Shown: positions 54,456 to 64,000 of the stretch, in pieces
Layout: each line of letters opens with the position of its first letter
Numbering within the stretch: position 1 is the first letter of the stretch
From: Sepiola atlantica
Lineage: Eukaryota; Mollusca; Cephalopoda; Sepiida; Sepiolidae
Direction of reading: 5' to 3'
NCBI GenBank assembly: GCA_963556195.1
Contig: OY744537.1
Coordinates: 22,293,876 to 22,357,875 of the forward strand
Length of the DNA: 64,000 nucleotides
Notes under the pieces: generated by a model
Databases searched by the model: none
The model's input: only the letters and a program-made list of their open reading frames with translations
What the model was told of the DNA's origin: nothing
Translations under genes and position numbers: made by a program

Positions 54456-55290
54456 TACCTATAGATCCACATTTTCGCTGGCTTTACTTTATATATAAGA
54501 TAAATGTTGTCACATGTGTTATTTATTTATTATATAAAGGAAAGTTGTATTTTCTGCATTTGTTATCATTTACTGGAAATGTTGAAAAGACGTGAGGTAA
54601 ACCAAGGCGAAATGTCCTGTAAACCAATAGATGGGCTTAGAAAATGTTACTTTCAGAGCCATCTGATAAAGTGAAACCTGCTGATGAGTGAAGGCGGTTT
54701 CGCACTAGCGCCATTCAGACATCACTAAATATATTCCGAATTATTTTTTATATTTGTTTAATAACATAATAGGGTAGATATGGTGATGTCTATATTACAA
54801 TATTACTATAACTAAGAATATATTGTGCGTGTTTAGTAATATTACGTATATAAAATTAAATGAAAACTTCCAAGTGCATTGGTTTATCTCACTTGCTCTT
54901 CTGGAACCCATAGGCACATTTTGCGGAAACTTCCGGTTCCGGGAACTCGGTTCAGAAACGCTGCGTTAGACGACCACAATCGATGTGATTGCCAAAACGT
55001 AGTGGTCATCGCTGACGTCATAGTCCCAATAATAATACAACTCATGTCATTGTTTTTTGTCATATATATATATTTTTTTCGAATCGTACGCGCACTTCTA
55101 TGAAATACTTTTTTGTTCGTCGGTCTGTCACACTTCAGTTTAGTCTGTCAAACTTCAGTTTGAAATAGCAGTTGTCGTCTTGTTTACAAACATTACTAAT
55201 ACTTCAGGAAGCTGCTGCTACTAACGTTCGTTTGAATGTCGACTGAATTACCTCCCTTTGTCTTACACGCAAAAGGAATTTATTAATACA
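54456..55290. other. Unassigned stretch with a CRE and a short tandem repeat
   Basis: A palindromic TGACGTCA (cAMP-response element) lies at 55013-55020. A 20-bp phrase (GTCTGTCAMACTTCAGTTT) is repeated twice at about 55120-55160. No coding exon was found near the CRE. Confidence 0.35.
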
Positions 55291-55291
55291 T

Positions 55292-55480
55292 ATTGTTGTA
55301 TCGTACACCAACAGTTAATGGAATAAACACACTCGAACACAAGGTTAGGAAATAAACTATATATCTTTTTATTCTCGCGTTCACATTACGCAACACCACG
55401 AACAACGATTACAATACAATACAATATATTTATAACGCTTAGTCCATTATTGTTGTTGGGGTGTTATCACTCTGAAACAT
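55292..55480 (-). repeat. Candidate Gypsy 3' LTR
   Basis: On the minus strand it starts TGTTTCAGAGTGATAACACC and ends ...CGATACAACA. Upstream of its start is a purine-rich CAAAAAAGGTAGA that could be the polypurine tract. It is about 75% identical to 62661-62861 in the same orientation. The two bracket Gypsy coding remnants of the same strand, consistent with a 3'/5' LTR pair. Confidence 0.5.
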
Positions 55481-57264
55481 CTACCTTTTTTGAAATTTTA
55501 CTTCATCCAGAAGTCATAGTTTTGTCTTTTGGGTCAATGTCCAACGGTGAAGATGCTTTTCTTTTACGCTTGCTAAAGAATTTTCGTTCTGCTGATATTT
55601 AAGGTTTTGGTACATAAAATAAATCATAAATTACCTTCATGTATTCTTCTCTGCGATTATTTGATTCAGTCGTATAAGTCTTTTTTAAGTTAGGTTAATA
55701 AACGGCATTATAACTATTTCGAATGTTCGATGACTAGTCTTCTAATTCGTTTCCTAATTCTTTCCATCTAACCTTTCTATTGGTATAATCTTTCAAATAA
55801 TTATTTTCGCTATCTTGAACATTTTTGTATTGGTATCATATTTTTGAAACGGTCTGGTTTTGCTAGGTATCAGTTTATCAAATGCCGAACGAATCTTTCT
55901 TGTGAACATAAGTTCGGATGGTGATATTCCTGACTTTGTACTCTGAGAAACTGTTGTAGCAACTCATCTTCAGTTTCATTCCGTCTGATTTTCGTAACGT
56001 TCGTTTAAACGTATCCATAAAGCGTCCTCCTTGGCTATTAGATCGTAGGAAAATACGTTGCGGGTGTAACGTGACTAATTGAAAATTCTTTGCAGTAATC
56101 TTCAAATTCTTAAGCCGTAAATTGTTCTACAATCATAAACAATTGTATCAGGAATATCAAATATGGCGAAGATTTTGCACAAAAGGTTTATAGTGCTTTT
56201 GCATGTAGGTTTTCCTACATTTGACAATTTCTATCCACTTCGTAAAACTACCTACAAGAATAAGGTAATGACTCCCATTCATTTATCCTCCATAGTCAAT
56301 GTGTAGTCTTGGGTTAACTTTTACTTGTGGTGCTTTTATTGCCACTACTCCACACTATTTACAAAGTTTCGCAAAATCTTCCATTTCTTTATCCATGCCA
56401 ATACACATAGCTTATCATTAGGACGTCCATCCTAATGATTCCGGGATGCCCCGTATGATACTTTACTGATACTAGTATCGCCACACGCCCATCGTATAAC
56501 AAAATATGATCACAAGAAGAAAATATGTCTTCGTTTTTGACTTTTTTTTTTTTTACAAACTAATGATTTTTCTTTTTGCTATAATAAATTTATCAAATTT
56601 ACTTTTAAGTTTAATCCCTTCAGGGATAACTGGTAATTATTTTACTGTATTGCAAACTATTTTGTTTTAAATCTCCATTTCTGTACTTAATGAGGCAATC
56701 ACTGTTTTTTTTTCTCTAGCTTTGAAACACGTGTTGACAATCCATCTGCATGTGCTATTTTCTTTGATAGAAGGAATTCGATTGCAAATGTATAATTTAA
56801 TAGAATGATTCGCCATCTTTGCAGGCAATTCTCAATATGAGCCGATGTGACTTGCTTAGACACAAATATTGATAGCAATGGATGATGATTCGTTTGAAAA
56901 TCTTCCATGTACAAATTTATGAATTTTTTTACTGCAAATATTATACTAAGTGTCCCCTATTTATTTGGCTGTATTTTTTCTGCCGACAGTAACATTCTTG
57001 AGGAGTGACCTATTACTTTCAGCTGACCGTTATTCTCCTTGTGTAGTAAAACGATCCATGATCCCGAGTTACTAGAATAAGTTGCAACGTATATATCTTT
57101 AAGATCATAATGCGCGGATATAATTTCTTCAAATGACCTTTAACATTCAGAAGACCAGCTCCATTCGTATCTTTCTTAAATAATTTATTTAGTGGAAATT
57201 TTAATGTGTGCAGAATGTAATAATTTGCAAATAACCCCCAAAACTTTCAATTTTTAAACACTTG

Positions 57265-57623
57265 TAGTGTGGTACTATCGTTCAGTTGAGAAACCCCTGG
57301 CTACGTCTCTGGAAGGGCTCTTATCGTCCTGTCACGGCGCCACAAGATTCCAGAATAATGATAGATACATTCCCCTTCAATGAAGGGCTTAATCCTGTCG
57401 TTTGGTTTGACGGGTTTTTGGTGTCATTAATTCTCGCTGGAGAATAATTTATCTGGGCTGGGACCGTCGTGCTGAAATTTGAACGCTTGTATAAAAGGAG
57501 TAAACAAACATTTTATATAAAGAAAATACCATTTATTTTTACATTCCGAAAAGAACATATAAAACTCGAACCAACTGATTTTGCCCCTATCTCTCCCTCT
57601 GTAACAAAACACACACAGTAAGA

Positions 57624-57668
<45 letters not shown>

Positions 57669-57950
57669 AAACGCATGCAAGAGAAGGAAAGAAACACAAT
57701 ACACATAAAAAAGAAACCGAGAGAAAGAATAAGAGAGAAATAGATACTTATTATAGTATCACTCAGTTCAACGAGTCCCAGGCGACAAGTTCATTGGGTT
57801 CAGCTTTTTTACCTTTCTGCATTCTTTTGAGCTCCCCGATTCTAAACTCAAGCTGTCAAATTAGCTAGGATCAAATTTGATTGACGACACTTTTTCTACT
57901 TGGCTGCGTTAGCGACATTTCGAGGCGACAAGACAATTGTCTCGATTTTA
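57265..57950 (+). repeat. Unclassified insertion inside the Gypsy pol
   Basis: RT/connection text breaks off near 58000 and RNase H text starts below 57260. Between them is unrelated DNA with a plus-strand TATAAAAGG box (57490-57498) and an (AG)n tract (about 57627-57666). It may be another LTR, since it begins near a TGTAGTGTGGTACTATC phrase. Its edges are not certain. Confidence 0.35.
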
Positions 57951-58990
57951 CTTGTCTCCCCACGAGGACAACAAAAGTCAGGTACAAGGTTTTTAAATTT
58001 GGGGAATTTCAGTTCCCCGAAAAGGGGCAATCATCATTGTGCCACAGTAGGAGGAGGCACATTTATTATTGCTGTAGATCTGGCTGTGTCTAGTTTTTTT
58101 ATCCATTTCACCAATTCTGCGTCCCAAGTATTTCATTGTTCTTAAAAAAAAAACTTCGCATTTTTTATGGTTAGTTTAAAGCCGTATCTTAAATTTTATT
58201 AAATAGTATTTTCATATGTTGAGCATGTTTTCTAATTTCGCTTTTTATTAAAATATCGTTGAGATAAACAACTGAAAATCCAAATCACTCAACATGGCGT
58301 TCATTATTTATTGAAATATTTCTGGCGCAACTTTTGCACCAAAAGGCAGTCTATTAAATTTGTTCAAACCTTTGTGTGGGTTTATAGTTAACAATTTCTT
58401 CTCGTGGTATTTGTCGAATATTTTTCCTTCATTAAACTTTGAAAATATATCTTCATGGCTAGGTAATGAGTAAAAAATTCAACAATCGTTTAATCCAGTA
58501 GAAATAATCGAAAAAAAATGCAAATAATTTTGTTCTTTTTTTTTTACATGAATTGATCGACTCACCCAAGCTACAATCTGTTTTACTTAAAACTCCAATT
58601 GTTTGAACATTGATTGTACATTATTTTTTTTAATTCAAATGTAGCTTTTTTCCTTTTAGCACATTCCTAAACCATAAGAAAAATATCGGGGAAACTTAAT
58701 TTAATTTCCCTTTTCAAACTCTCTGTAATATTTGAAGCTGTCTTTACGCTATCACAAAAGTATTTATTGGTAAGTTCCATAAATCAGATGACTTCATCCA
58801 ATTTGTTTTGAATAGGTTTCTATCCATGACGACTGCTTTCAGTTTATTTTTTGTTCATAAATGATTCAGAAGCACCTAAACTATTTGTTACTGTTTTTTT
58901 CAAAAGTAATTAGCATTGGGTAACCGATATTTTCCATATTAATTTATCGATTATCATCAAGTCAGACCCTGTGTCAAATTGCAATTTAAC

Positions 58991-59229
58991 CAGGGCTTTA
59001 CAGAACAGAGCGCGCTCCTTTTTGATGCAGCCAAGGAGAGGAGGGCTCATTTTTTATCCATCAGTGGGGAGGCAAGTAAATAGGAACTTATTTGAAAATA
59101 ATGTTGGAAATGTGTTGAATTTTTCAACAAGTGATTTTAAGGTGCCGGTGGAGCGGGAAAAGGAGCGGCTCATTTTTTTATGAGAGGGGGCGTGGGCGCT
59201 CCCAAACTAGTGGAGAGGGGAAGGCTTTG
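58991..59229. mobile_element. hAT-like MITE, 239 bp, in the Gypsy gag-pol region
   Basis: The left end CAGGGCTTTACAG and the following GAGCGCGCTCC, AAGGAGAGGAGGGCTCAT match the inverted right end of the 816-bp element at 16213-17028. An exact 8-bp duplication AATTTAAC flanks it (58983-58990 and 59230-59237). It lies between the nucleocapsid and protease parts of the Gypsy element. The right inverted end is degraded (GGCTTTG). Confidence 0.75.
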
Positions 59230-59429
59230 AATTTAACATTTCTGTTTTCCATTTTTACAGTTATAAATTTTCTTGGAATCGCAGCAGACGCATTTCCTGT
59301 TTTTGTACAGTTGACCGTATTTTTAAATTTAGGATTCTTTTTCTTTCTGAGTTCTTTTCTACAACGTGAGAACTTATGTCCTTTATTGTCGCAATTATGA
59401 CAAACTAGCAAAACCTACCCGCCCACCGG

Positions 59430-59944
59430 GAAGCAATTAATTGGAGGGGGCGTTAATTAAAAAAATGTTGTTTTTTTACTCAGAGAATTACATAATTTTA
59501 ATAAACTTTGGTAAATTTGTAGATTAACATCCTCAGCTAAATTATCTCCCCCTTAAGAATAAGATTCTTCTTTCTAGGGTCAAGATTGTTAGGACAGTTA
59601 ATATCTTTTAACACTAACCCTAAGTTTGCCTGAACTGCCCTAAAACTGTCCCGAAAAATTGAATTTATATTTGAAATGATAACATTTTCTTTTCTTCTTT
59701 TCTTCTTTCCATCAAGTTAAAAAGGGTGTAATTTTTTTTGGGGGGGGGGGGGAATCTAGCGGCGGATCAAGCGAGATAACCGCACTCTTCCTCCCACTCC
59801 CTCTTTTCTCTTCTCGCTTCTGCTTCGTCAGCGAGCCAAGACAACCACACTCCCTCCCCCCTTTCCTTTCTCGCTTCTGCCTCGTCGGTAAGGTTGACAG
59901 TGAGCGCATGTAGTTAAAATTTAAGGTGTTTAGATATTTTCCGA
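59430..59944. other. Unassigned stretch
   Basis: Contains a G-run (59740-59752) and a local duplication of TTCTCGCTTCTGCYTCGTC (59812 and 59868). No gag-like coding text was recognised upstream of the nucleocapsid fragment. Confidence 0.4.
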
Positions 59945-60250
59945 TTTATTTATTAAATAACTTTAATTAATCACTGTTAATATAGACGAAACTATTGCAT
60001 ATAGATAGCCAACAAAAGCTAATGCAATTTCAAAAATAATAATACTAAACATTAATTAATTATGAACGGTTTAAAAAAAATAGTTATGCTAATCAGGCAG
60101 TCAAAGGGTGCCATCTTTATCTTTTATATTCACTATATATATAGAATATCAAATTTTATGTTGTATTATTGATTTAAATAACAGTAACCCGTTTTAATTA
60201 TAATATAGAGTGATAGATGAAAAAAAATCGCATTTATTCATTTAGATCAT
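59945..60250. repeat. Interspersed repeat (partner at 25310-25605)
   Basis: See the partner; same order of shared phrases. Confidence 0.7.
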
Positions 60251-61020
60251 ATTTTTAAATAGGCAATGTTTATATAACTGTATTTGACCGTATTCATAAT
60301 AAGGAATACTTTTGAAAGAAAATCTTTATTTACCTCATTTTCTTTTGACTGAGTGTATTGTGTGAAATATCTCTTTCCTCAATTTTTGCAGGGTTATGGC
60401 GTAGATATATTATCCGTTGATATTATTCTGCAATATTTTGTCACGTGAATTCAGAATCTTGTTCTAATTTTAATAGTAGACGTGATCTGATTTCGGAGAC
60501 GTAAGACTTTAGACAAATATTGAACATTTGAACATGCTTGAAGTAAGATCACTGAATTTGAAATTTTAATATTCCTTTTCAGTATGTTTGCAAATTAAAT
60601 AGACGTTAAATATTTTTTTAGTTAGATTAAGACATTGCCAACGTATGTTGAAAAGTGAACTCCTTTCACTAAAAATCTTTGCTTTGCTAGTAGCAAAATG
60701 GTTGGCTAAAAAAATGTCTCTTGGGTATTTTTGGTCGTATGTAATTAGCATACTTTTCATGTTTAATAGCTCCGAATTTTCCAAACAAGAGTCGCTATTT
60801 TCTTCGTCTGATCATGTGAAGCAAACTTTAAAAAAATGTCTTCGCATCTTCAAAAATATGCTGCAAATGTGACCTTTTCTTCTGATCAGTACCTAAATCC
60901 TCTAGTTGAGTTGGTTATAGAATCTTAAAAAAGAGAATTAGTGTTACCTTAACCAGTATCTCTAAAAGAAGTTTGCCAAGAGTCTTGACTGGTGATACCA
61001 GATCAGGCTGCCCTGTGGCT
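60251..61020. other. Unassigned AT-rich stretch
   Basis: No recognised feature. Confidence 0.4.
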
Positions 61021-61029
61021 CCCTGAGAC

Positions 61030-61345
61030 GAAATTCACCTACATTGACGTTTTTTTTTTTTTTTTTGTTTTTTTTTTTGTTTGTAAAACTTAATTATGTT
61101 CTACAAAACCAAAAACAAAAACAACAGCCCCTCTCCCTTTCTCCCTCCCCTTTTTTATTTTTTATTTTTCCTACCCTACTCCCGGTCCTGGATATGACCT
61201 TAAACTACATCCGATGGTGAGATCCGGCTTACGGACTTTGGGGAATGTGGAGCCTCCTCTTAATTACCATTGCTCCCAGGTCCACCCTGACCCGGAGTGG
61301 TAGTACCTGTTAGGGTCCCAACTATGGGTTAAATAGAAACAGATA
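61030..61345 (-). repeat. Interspersed repeat with T-run (partner at 27965-28145)
   Basis: On the minus strand: TATTTAACCCATAGTTGGGA, CCCTAACAGGTACTACCACT and CACCATCGGATGTAGTTT, as in the partner. T-rich tracts with GTTTTTTT words at 61050-61085 lie at its far end. Confidence 0.65.
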
Positions 61346-61664
61346 TTAAAAGGGGAAAGAAACAAAAAAGAGAAGAAAACAAGACCAGATTCGGCATTAA
61401 ATAACCCAAAAAGGGTTGATATGCCGTAAAACAAAACTACCAAACTACCAAACCAAGAGTCTTGAATAAGATTTATCCCGTCGTTCGAAGTTTTCTTGGT
61501 GCTGTTTTATTTAGTCTTTCCATATTTTGACTACGTTTTTTTTCTTTTAGTCTTTTATCATATTTTGATTACGCCGTTTTTAAGTTTTCCCATATCTTGA
61601 CGACGCTGCCTTTCTTGTTTATTTATTTATTTATTCATTTATTTGTTTGTTTATTATATCTCCT

Positions 61665-62557
61665 TGGGCATCCCACCTTTAACTATCTTCTCAATTCAAC
61701 TGTTAAAAAAGATATAACTCTTACTACAGTATCGATATCCAGATCAAATTCTGTTAAATATTTCATTTGATAACTCCTAAAAGTGCCCCCTCAATTTTTC
61801 CCTCCTACCAATTTCTCTGAATTCATTCAACCTCATCTTAAACTGATCCACGTTATTGCTGTTCTTAATCTGATCTGGCAACTTATTCCAAAAACATATT
61901 ACTCTGTGAGCAAAAAAAAACAACAACATAACTGGTTAACAGATCTAGTTTTTGAAAACTGCCTTGACAATAACCTTCCAGATCTAGGAGAAATACTAAA
62001 AAAATGCCCACCATAGTTAGAAATGCCATTAATTATCTTGAAAATCTCAATCATATCACCTCTCATTCTTCTCTCCAGCAAAGTAATCAATCCCAATTTG
62101 TCCAATCTCTCCCTGTAACTGCACTCCTTTACTTTACTTATTAGTTTTGCCTCCCTTCTTTGTACGCCTTCCAGTTTCAATATTGCATTCCAATTTCCAT
62201 GTCTAGTCGCTGGAGCCCAGGCCTGGGTGCAGTATTCTATATGAGGTCATATTAGAGCTTTATATATCTTAAACACAACATTTGTCTCCCTCGAAATAAT
62301 ATTTCTAACCATCCACCCGATCATTCTATTTGCCCTCGATACAATGGTCAAAATATGATTATTTGCCTTAAAGGTATTATCAAACCCCACTCCCAAATCG
62401 CACTCTCTATCTACTTCTTTGATTTCTCTGTTGTTTTAGTACATATTCAACTCCAACATTCCTGGATCCTACATGTAGTACTTTACATTTGTCTAGGTTA
62501 AATCCCAATTTCCAAATGTCCTCCCAATATGATAATTTATTTAGATCCATCTGTGTT
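61665..62557 (-). mobile_element. CR1-like LINE, 5'-truncated, minus strand
   Basis: The minus strand encodes QMDLNKLSYWEDIWKLGFNL, DKCKVLHVGSRN, then a degraded 'RPHIEYCTQAW'-like part, RRMRGDMIEIFKIINGISNY, SRQFSKTRSVNQL and the C-terminal tail, as in the element at 17029-18420. The tail GGGATGCCCAAGGAGATAT and a (TAAA)n run (61617-61660 on the plus strand as TTTA) end it. Frameshifted and dead. Confidence 0.8.
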
Positions 62558-62660
62558 GGTTTAAAAATTCCAACATAAAACTTTAAAAGTTTTTCATATA
62601 TATATTTTTTAATTTGGTGAACTTCGTTGCGTCTTGTTCGTAATTTTGCTAATACCGCAT

Positions 62661-62861
62661 AGGTCAACGTGTTGTATCGTGTATCGACTGTTAAAGGAAT
62701 AAATACACTCAAACACAAGTTTAGCAAATAAACTATATATCATTTTTATTGTCGCTCTCACATTACACAACATCACGAATGGCTATTGCAGTACAACATA
62801 TTTATAGTCGCTTTCGGACTCAGTTTATTATTGTTGTGAGAGGTATTATCACATTACAGAA
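62661..62861 (-). repeat. Candidate Gypsy 5' LTR
   Basis: On the minus strand it starts TGTAATGTGATAATACCTCT and ends ...CACGATACAACA. Paired with 55292-55480 as described there. A (TA)-rich TATATAGTTTATTTGC segment and a poly(A)-like signal lie inside. A primer-binding site next to it could not be confirmed, and matching target duplications outside the pair were not found. Confidence 0.45.
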
Positions 62862-62959
62862 TATATCGAAACAGAGATATATTATATTAGAGATAAGTAT
62901 TTATAGGTACAACATCAAAAACTGACATTAAACACCGACAAAGTATTTTTTTGTACTAA

Positions 62960-63360
62960 TAGAGCTTTTGAACCAGACAAAATCGACTTTTCGTTCGGCT
63001 TTTTCCGACTGTTTACGTCAATAGTCGGAAGATGCCGAAGCATTCATCCAACTAGAAGGCGATAAAAGCAGACGACAAGTTAAATTGTAAATTGATTAAA
63101 TCGTAAATTGGTGATTGTGAAGAATTTCCAACAGAGAAAAAAAAAAGGGTGAAAAAAAATGGTATACAAATAACTGTTACCAAAGACAATAAAAGTAGGT
63201 TATGGTTAGGTTAGAGTTAGGGTAAAAAAAAACGGTTTGGTTTTTGTCTGGTTCAAAAGCTGGACCAGTACTGAAAAAAAAAACCTATTTTTAATTTAAG
63301 TTTCTTATGAAAAAAAAAATATAAAAAAGTTGTTTCATTATTTTTTTCGTCAAAATACGG
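62960..63360. repeat. Interspersed repeat, copy 2 (partner at 24050-24420)
   Basis: See the partner. Its start has the imperfect palindrome CGGCTTTTTCCGACTGTTTA...GTCGGAAGATGCCG. Confidence 0.65.
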
Positions 63361-63395
63361 TACTGATATAGAATGGGACCAAATTTCCACCAACT

Positions 63396-64000
63396 TTGCG
63401 TCGGCATCTCCCGACAGTTTACGTAAACCGCCGGAAAAGGCCGACGCGAAGACTGACAGGCGATAAGGATGCTGCTGCTTCAAGTAAATACATTTTTTGT
63501 TTGTTTATACTTAGAAAACTAAAACAAAATAACTGGTCAAAGGTTTTTAAAAAAAATTTTTATATAACATGAACAAAAATAGCTAAACAACCGTTAATCA
63601 AATTTTTTTTCAAGAAAAGTTTTTTTTCTATATAAAACGAAGAAATCATAGCTAATCAACTGTTAATAATCAATATTCTTTTTACAAGAATGTTTTCTTT
63701 TTAGATAAAATGAACAAAACATGGAGTTATTCACAGTTTCTGCATTTTATTCTTAGCTATTCGACGTCGTTCGTGGCAGAAGGAGATGACTCGTTCGGGA
63801 GATTCAATTCGCTCAGCTAGATCGTTAAAATTCATTTTCTGATTTGACACATTTTTTCTTGATTTACTCAATATCGAGATTTCTTGAAAATTGATCGTAT
63901 GCTGACATATGACAGCTGATTAGCTAATCTTGTTTTAGCGCCTGTCAGTCTTCGTGTTTGTCTGACGGTTTACGTAAACTGCCGGAAGAAGCCGACGCAA
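63396..64000. mobile_element. DNA element with at least 62-bp inverted ends (reaches the window edge)
   Basis: The left end TTGCGTCGGCATCTCCCGAC..., with TTTACGTAAA inside and ...GAAGACTGACAGGCG, is inverted at 63938-64000 (CGCCTGTCAGTCTTCG...GCCGACGCAA) with a few changes and a 4-base gap. Each end is itself a near-palindrome around TTTACGTAAA. No transposase in between. The target duplication cannot be tested because the window stops at the right end. Confidence 0.65.

Larger units (their letters stand above)
55700..59411 (-). mobile_element. Ty3/Gypsy-type retrotransposon, decayed coding region
   Basis: Minus-strand remnants follow the Gypsy order. The Gag nucleocapsid knuckle CHNCDNKGHKFSRC (CX2CX4HX4C) is near 59375-59411. 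The aspartic-protease DTG site is at about 58965-58975. RT text around a LPFGAK-like site lies at about 58330-58360. RNase H text (YVATYSSNSGS; TNHHPLLSIFVSK; HADGLSTR) spans about 56690-57110, and integrase text (SFTKWIEIVKCRK; then a QGGRFMDTFKRTLRK end) spans about 55950-56310. Many stops and frameshifts and at least two insertions (58991-59229 and about 57265-57950) make it inactive. Confidence 0.8.

Noticed and set aside
55013..55020. CRE palindrome as the promoter of a new gene
   Set aside because: An isolated 8-bp site with no TATA box or recognisable exon nearby.

Overview
This window looks like AT-rich, intron-containing, repeat-dense animal nuclear DNA. It has no bacterial-style operons, long (TA)n, (TATC)n and homopolymer tracts, many decayed RTE-like and CR1/Jockey-like non-LTR retrotransposons, a broken Ty3/Gypsy element, hAT-like transposons, and SINEs with tRNA-like, 5S-rRNA-like and U2-snRNA-like parts. 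The mix would suit a marine invertebrate such as a mollusc, but that is a weak inference and the species cannot be named from sequence alone.

Only one convincing host gene is present: a class B J-protein (DNAJB1/4/5 type Hsp40) on the minus strand. Its first coding exon is 33367-34179 and its second is 28226-28456, separated by a 4.9-kb phase-0 intron full of simple repeats. Upstream lie a TATA box, four perfect alternating heat-shock-element units (34352-34369) and inverted CCAAT boxes. A second array of six contiguous units lies about 0.8 kb further out (35140-35167).

Layout. 1-8.2 kb: non-coding DNA with a three-unit repeat element (1662-2239), a decayed SINE, a duplicated 80-bp segment and an inverted SINE-tail pair. 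8.2-23.1 kb: a graveyard of nested retroelements, including a CR1-like element split by an 816-bp hAT-like transposon with an 8-bp target-site duplication, two LINE copies each carrying a U2-headed SINE at the same internal site, and an RTE-like element with two insertions. 23.3-23.9 kb: an identical 32-bp minisatellite. 24-28 kb: AT-rich DNA with interspersed repeats. 28.2-35.2 kb: the heat-shock gene. 35.5-45.9 kb: a small inverted-repeat element, LTR-like repeats, a 5S-like/tRNA-like mosaic and a 33-bp hairpin minisatellite. 46.0-50.5 kb: a LINE end without the SINE, a 148-bp tandem array that grew from a tRNA-SINE tail, and a U2-headed SINE split by a solo LTR. 52-54 kb: an LTR-like promoter module, a 571-bp inverted-repeat element with an 8-bp duplication, and another SINE. 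55.3-62.9 kb: a decayed Gypsy element on the minus strand with later insertions. 63-64 kb: a palindromic-end element.

The most unusual observations are the U2-snRNA-headed SINE family, with subfamilies and a probable LINE+SINE composite lineage; a hairpin motif resembling a hammerhead-ribozyme core that recurs in unrelated repeats and shows compensatory changes; and the dense heat-shock-element arrays at the J-protein gene.
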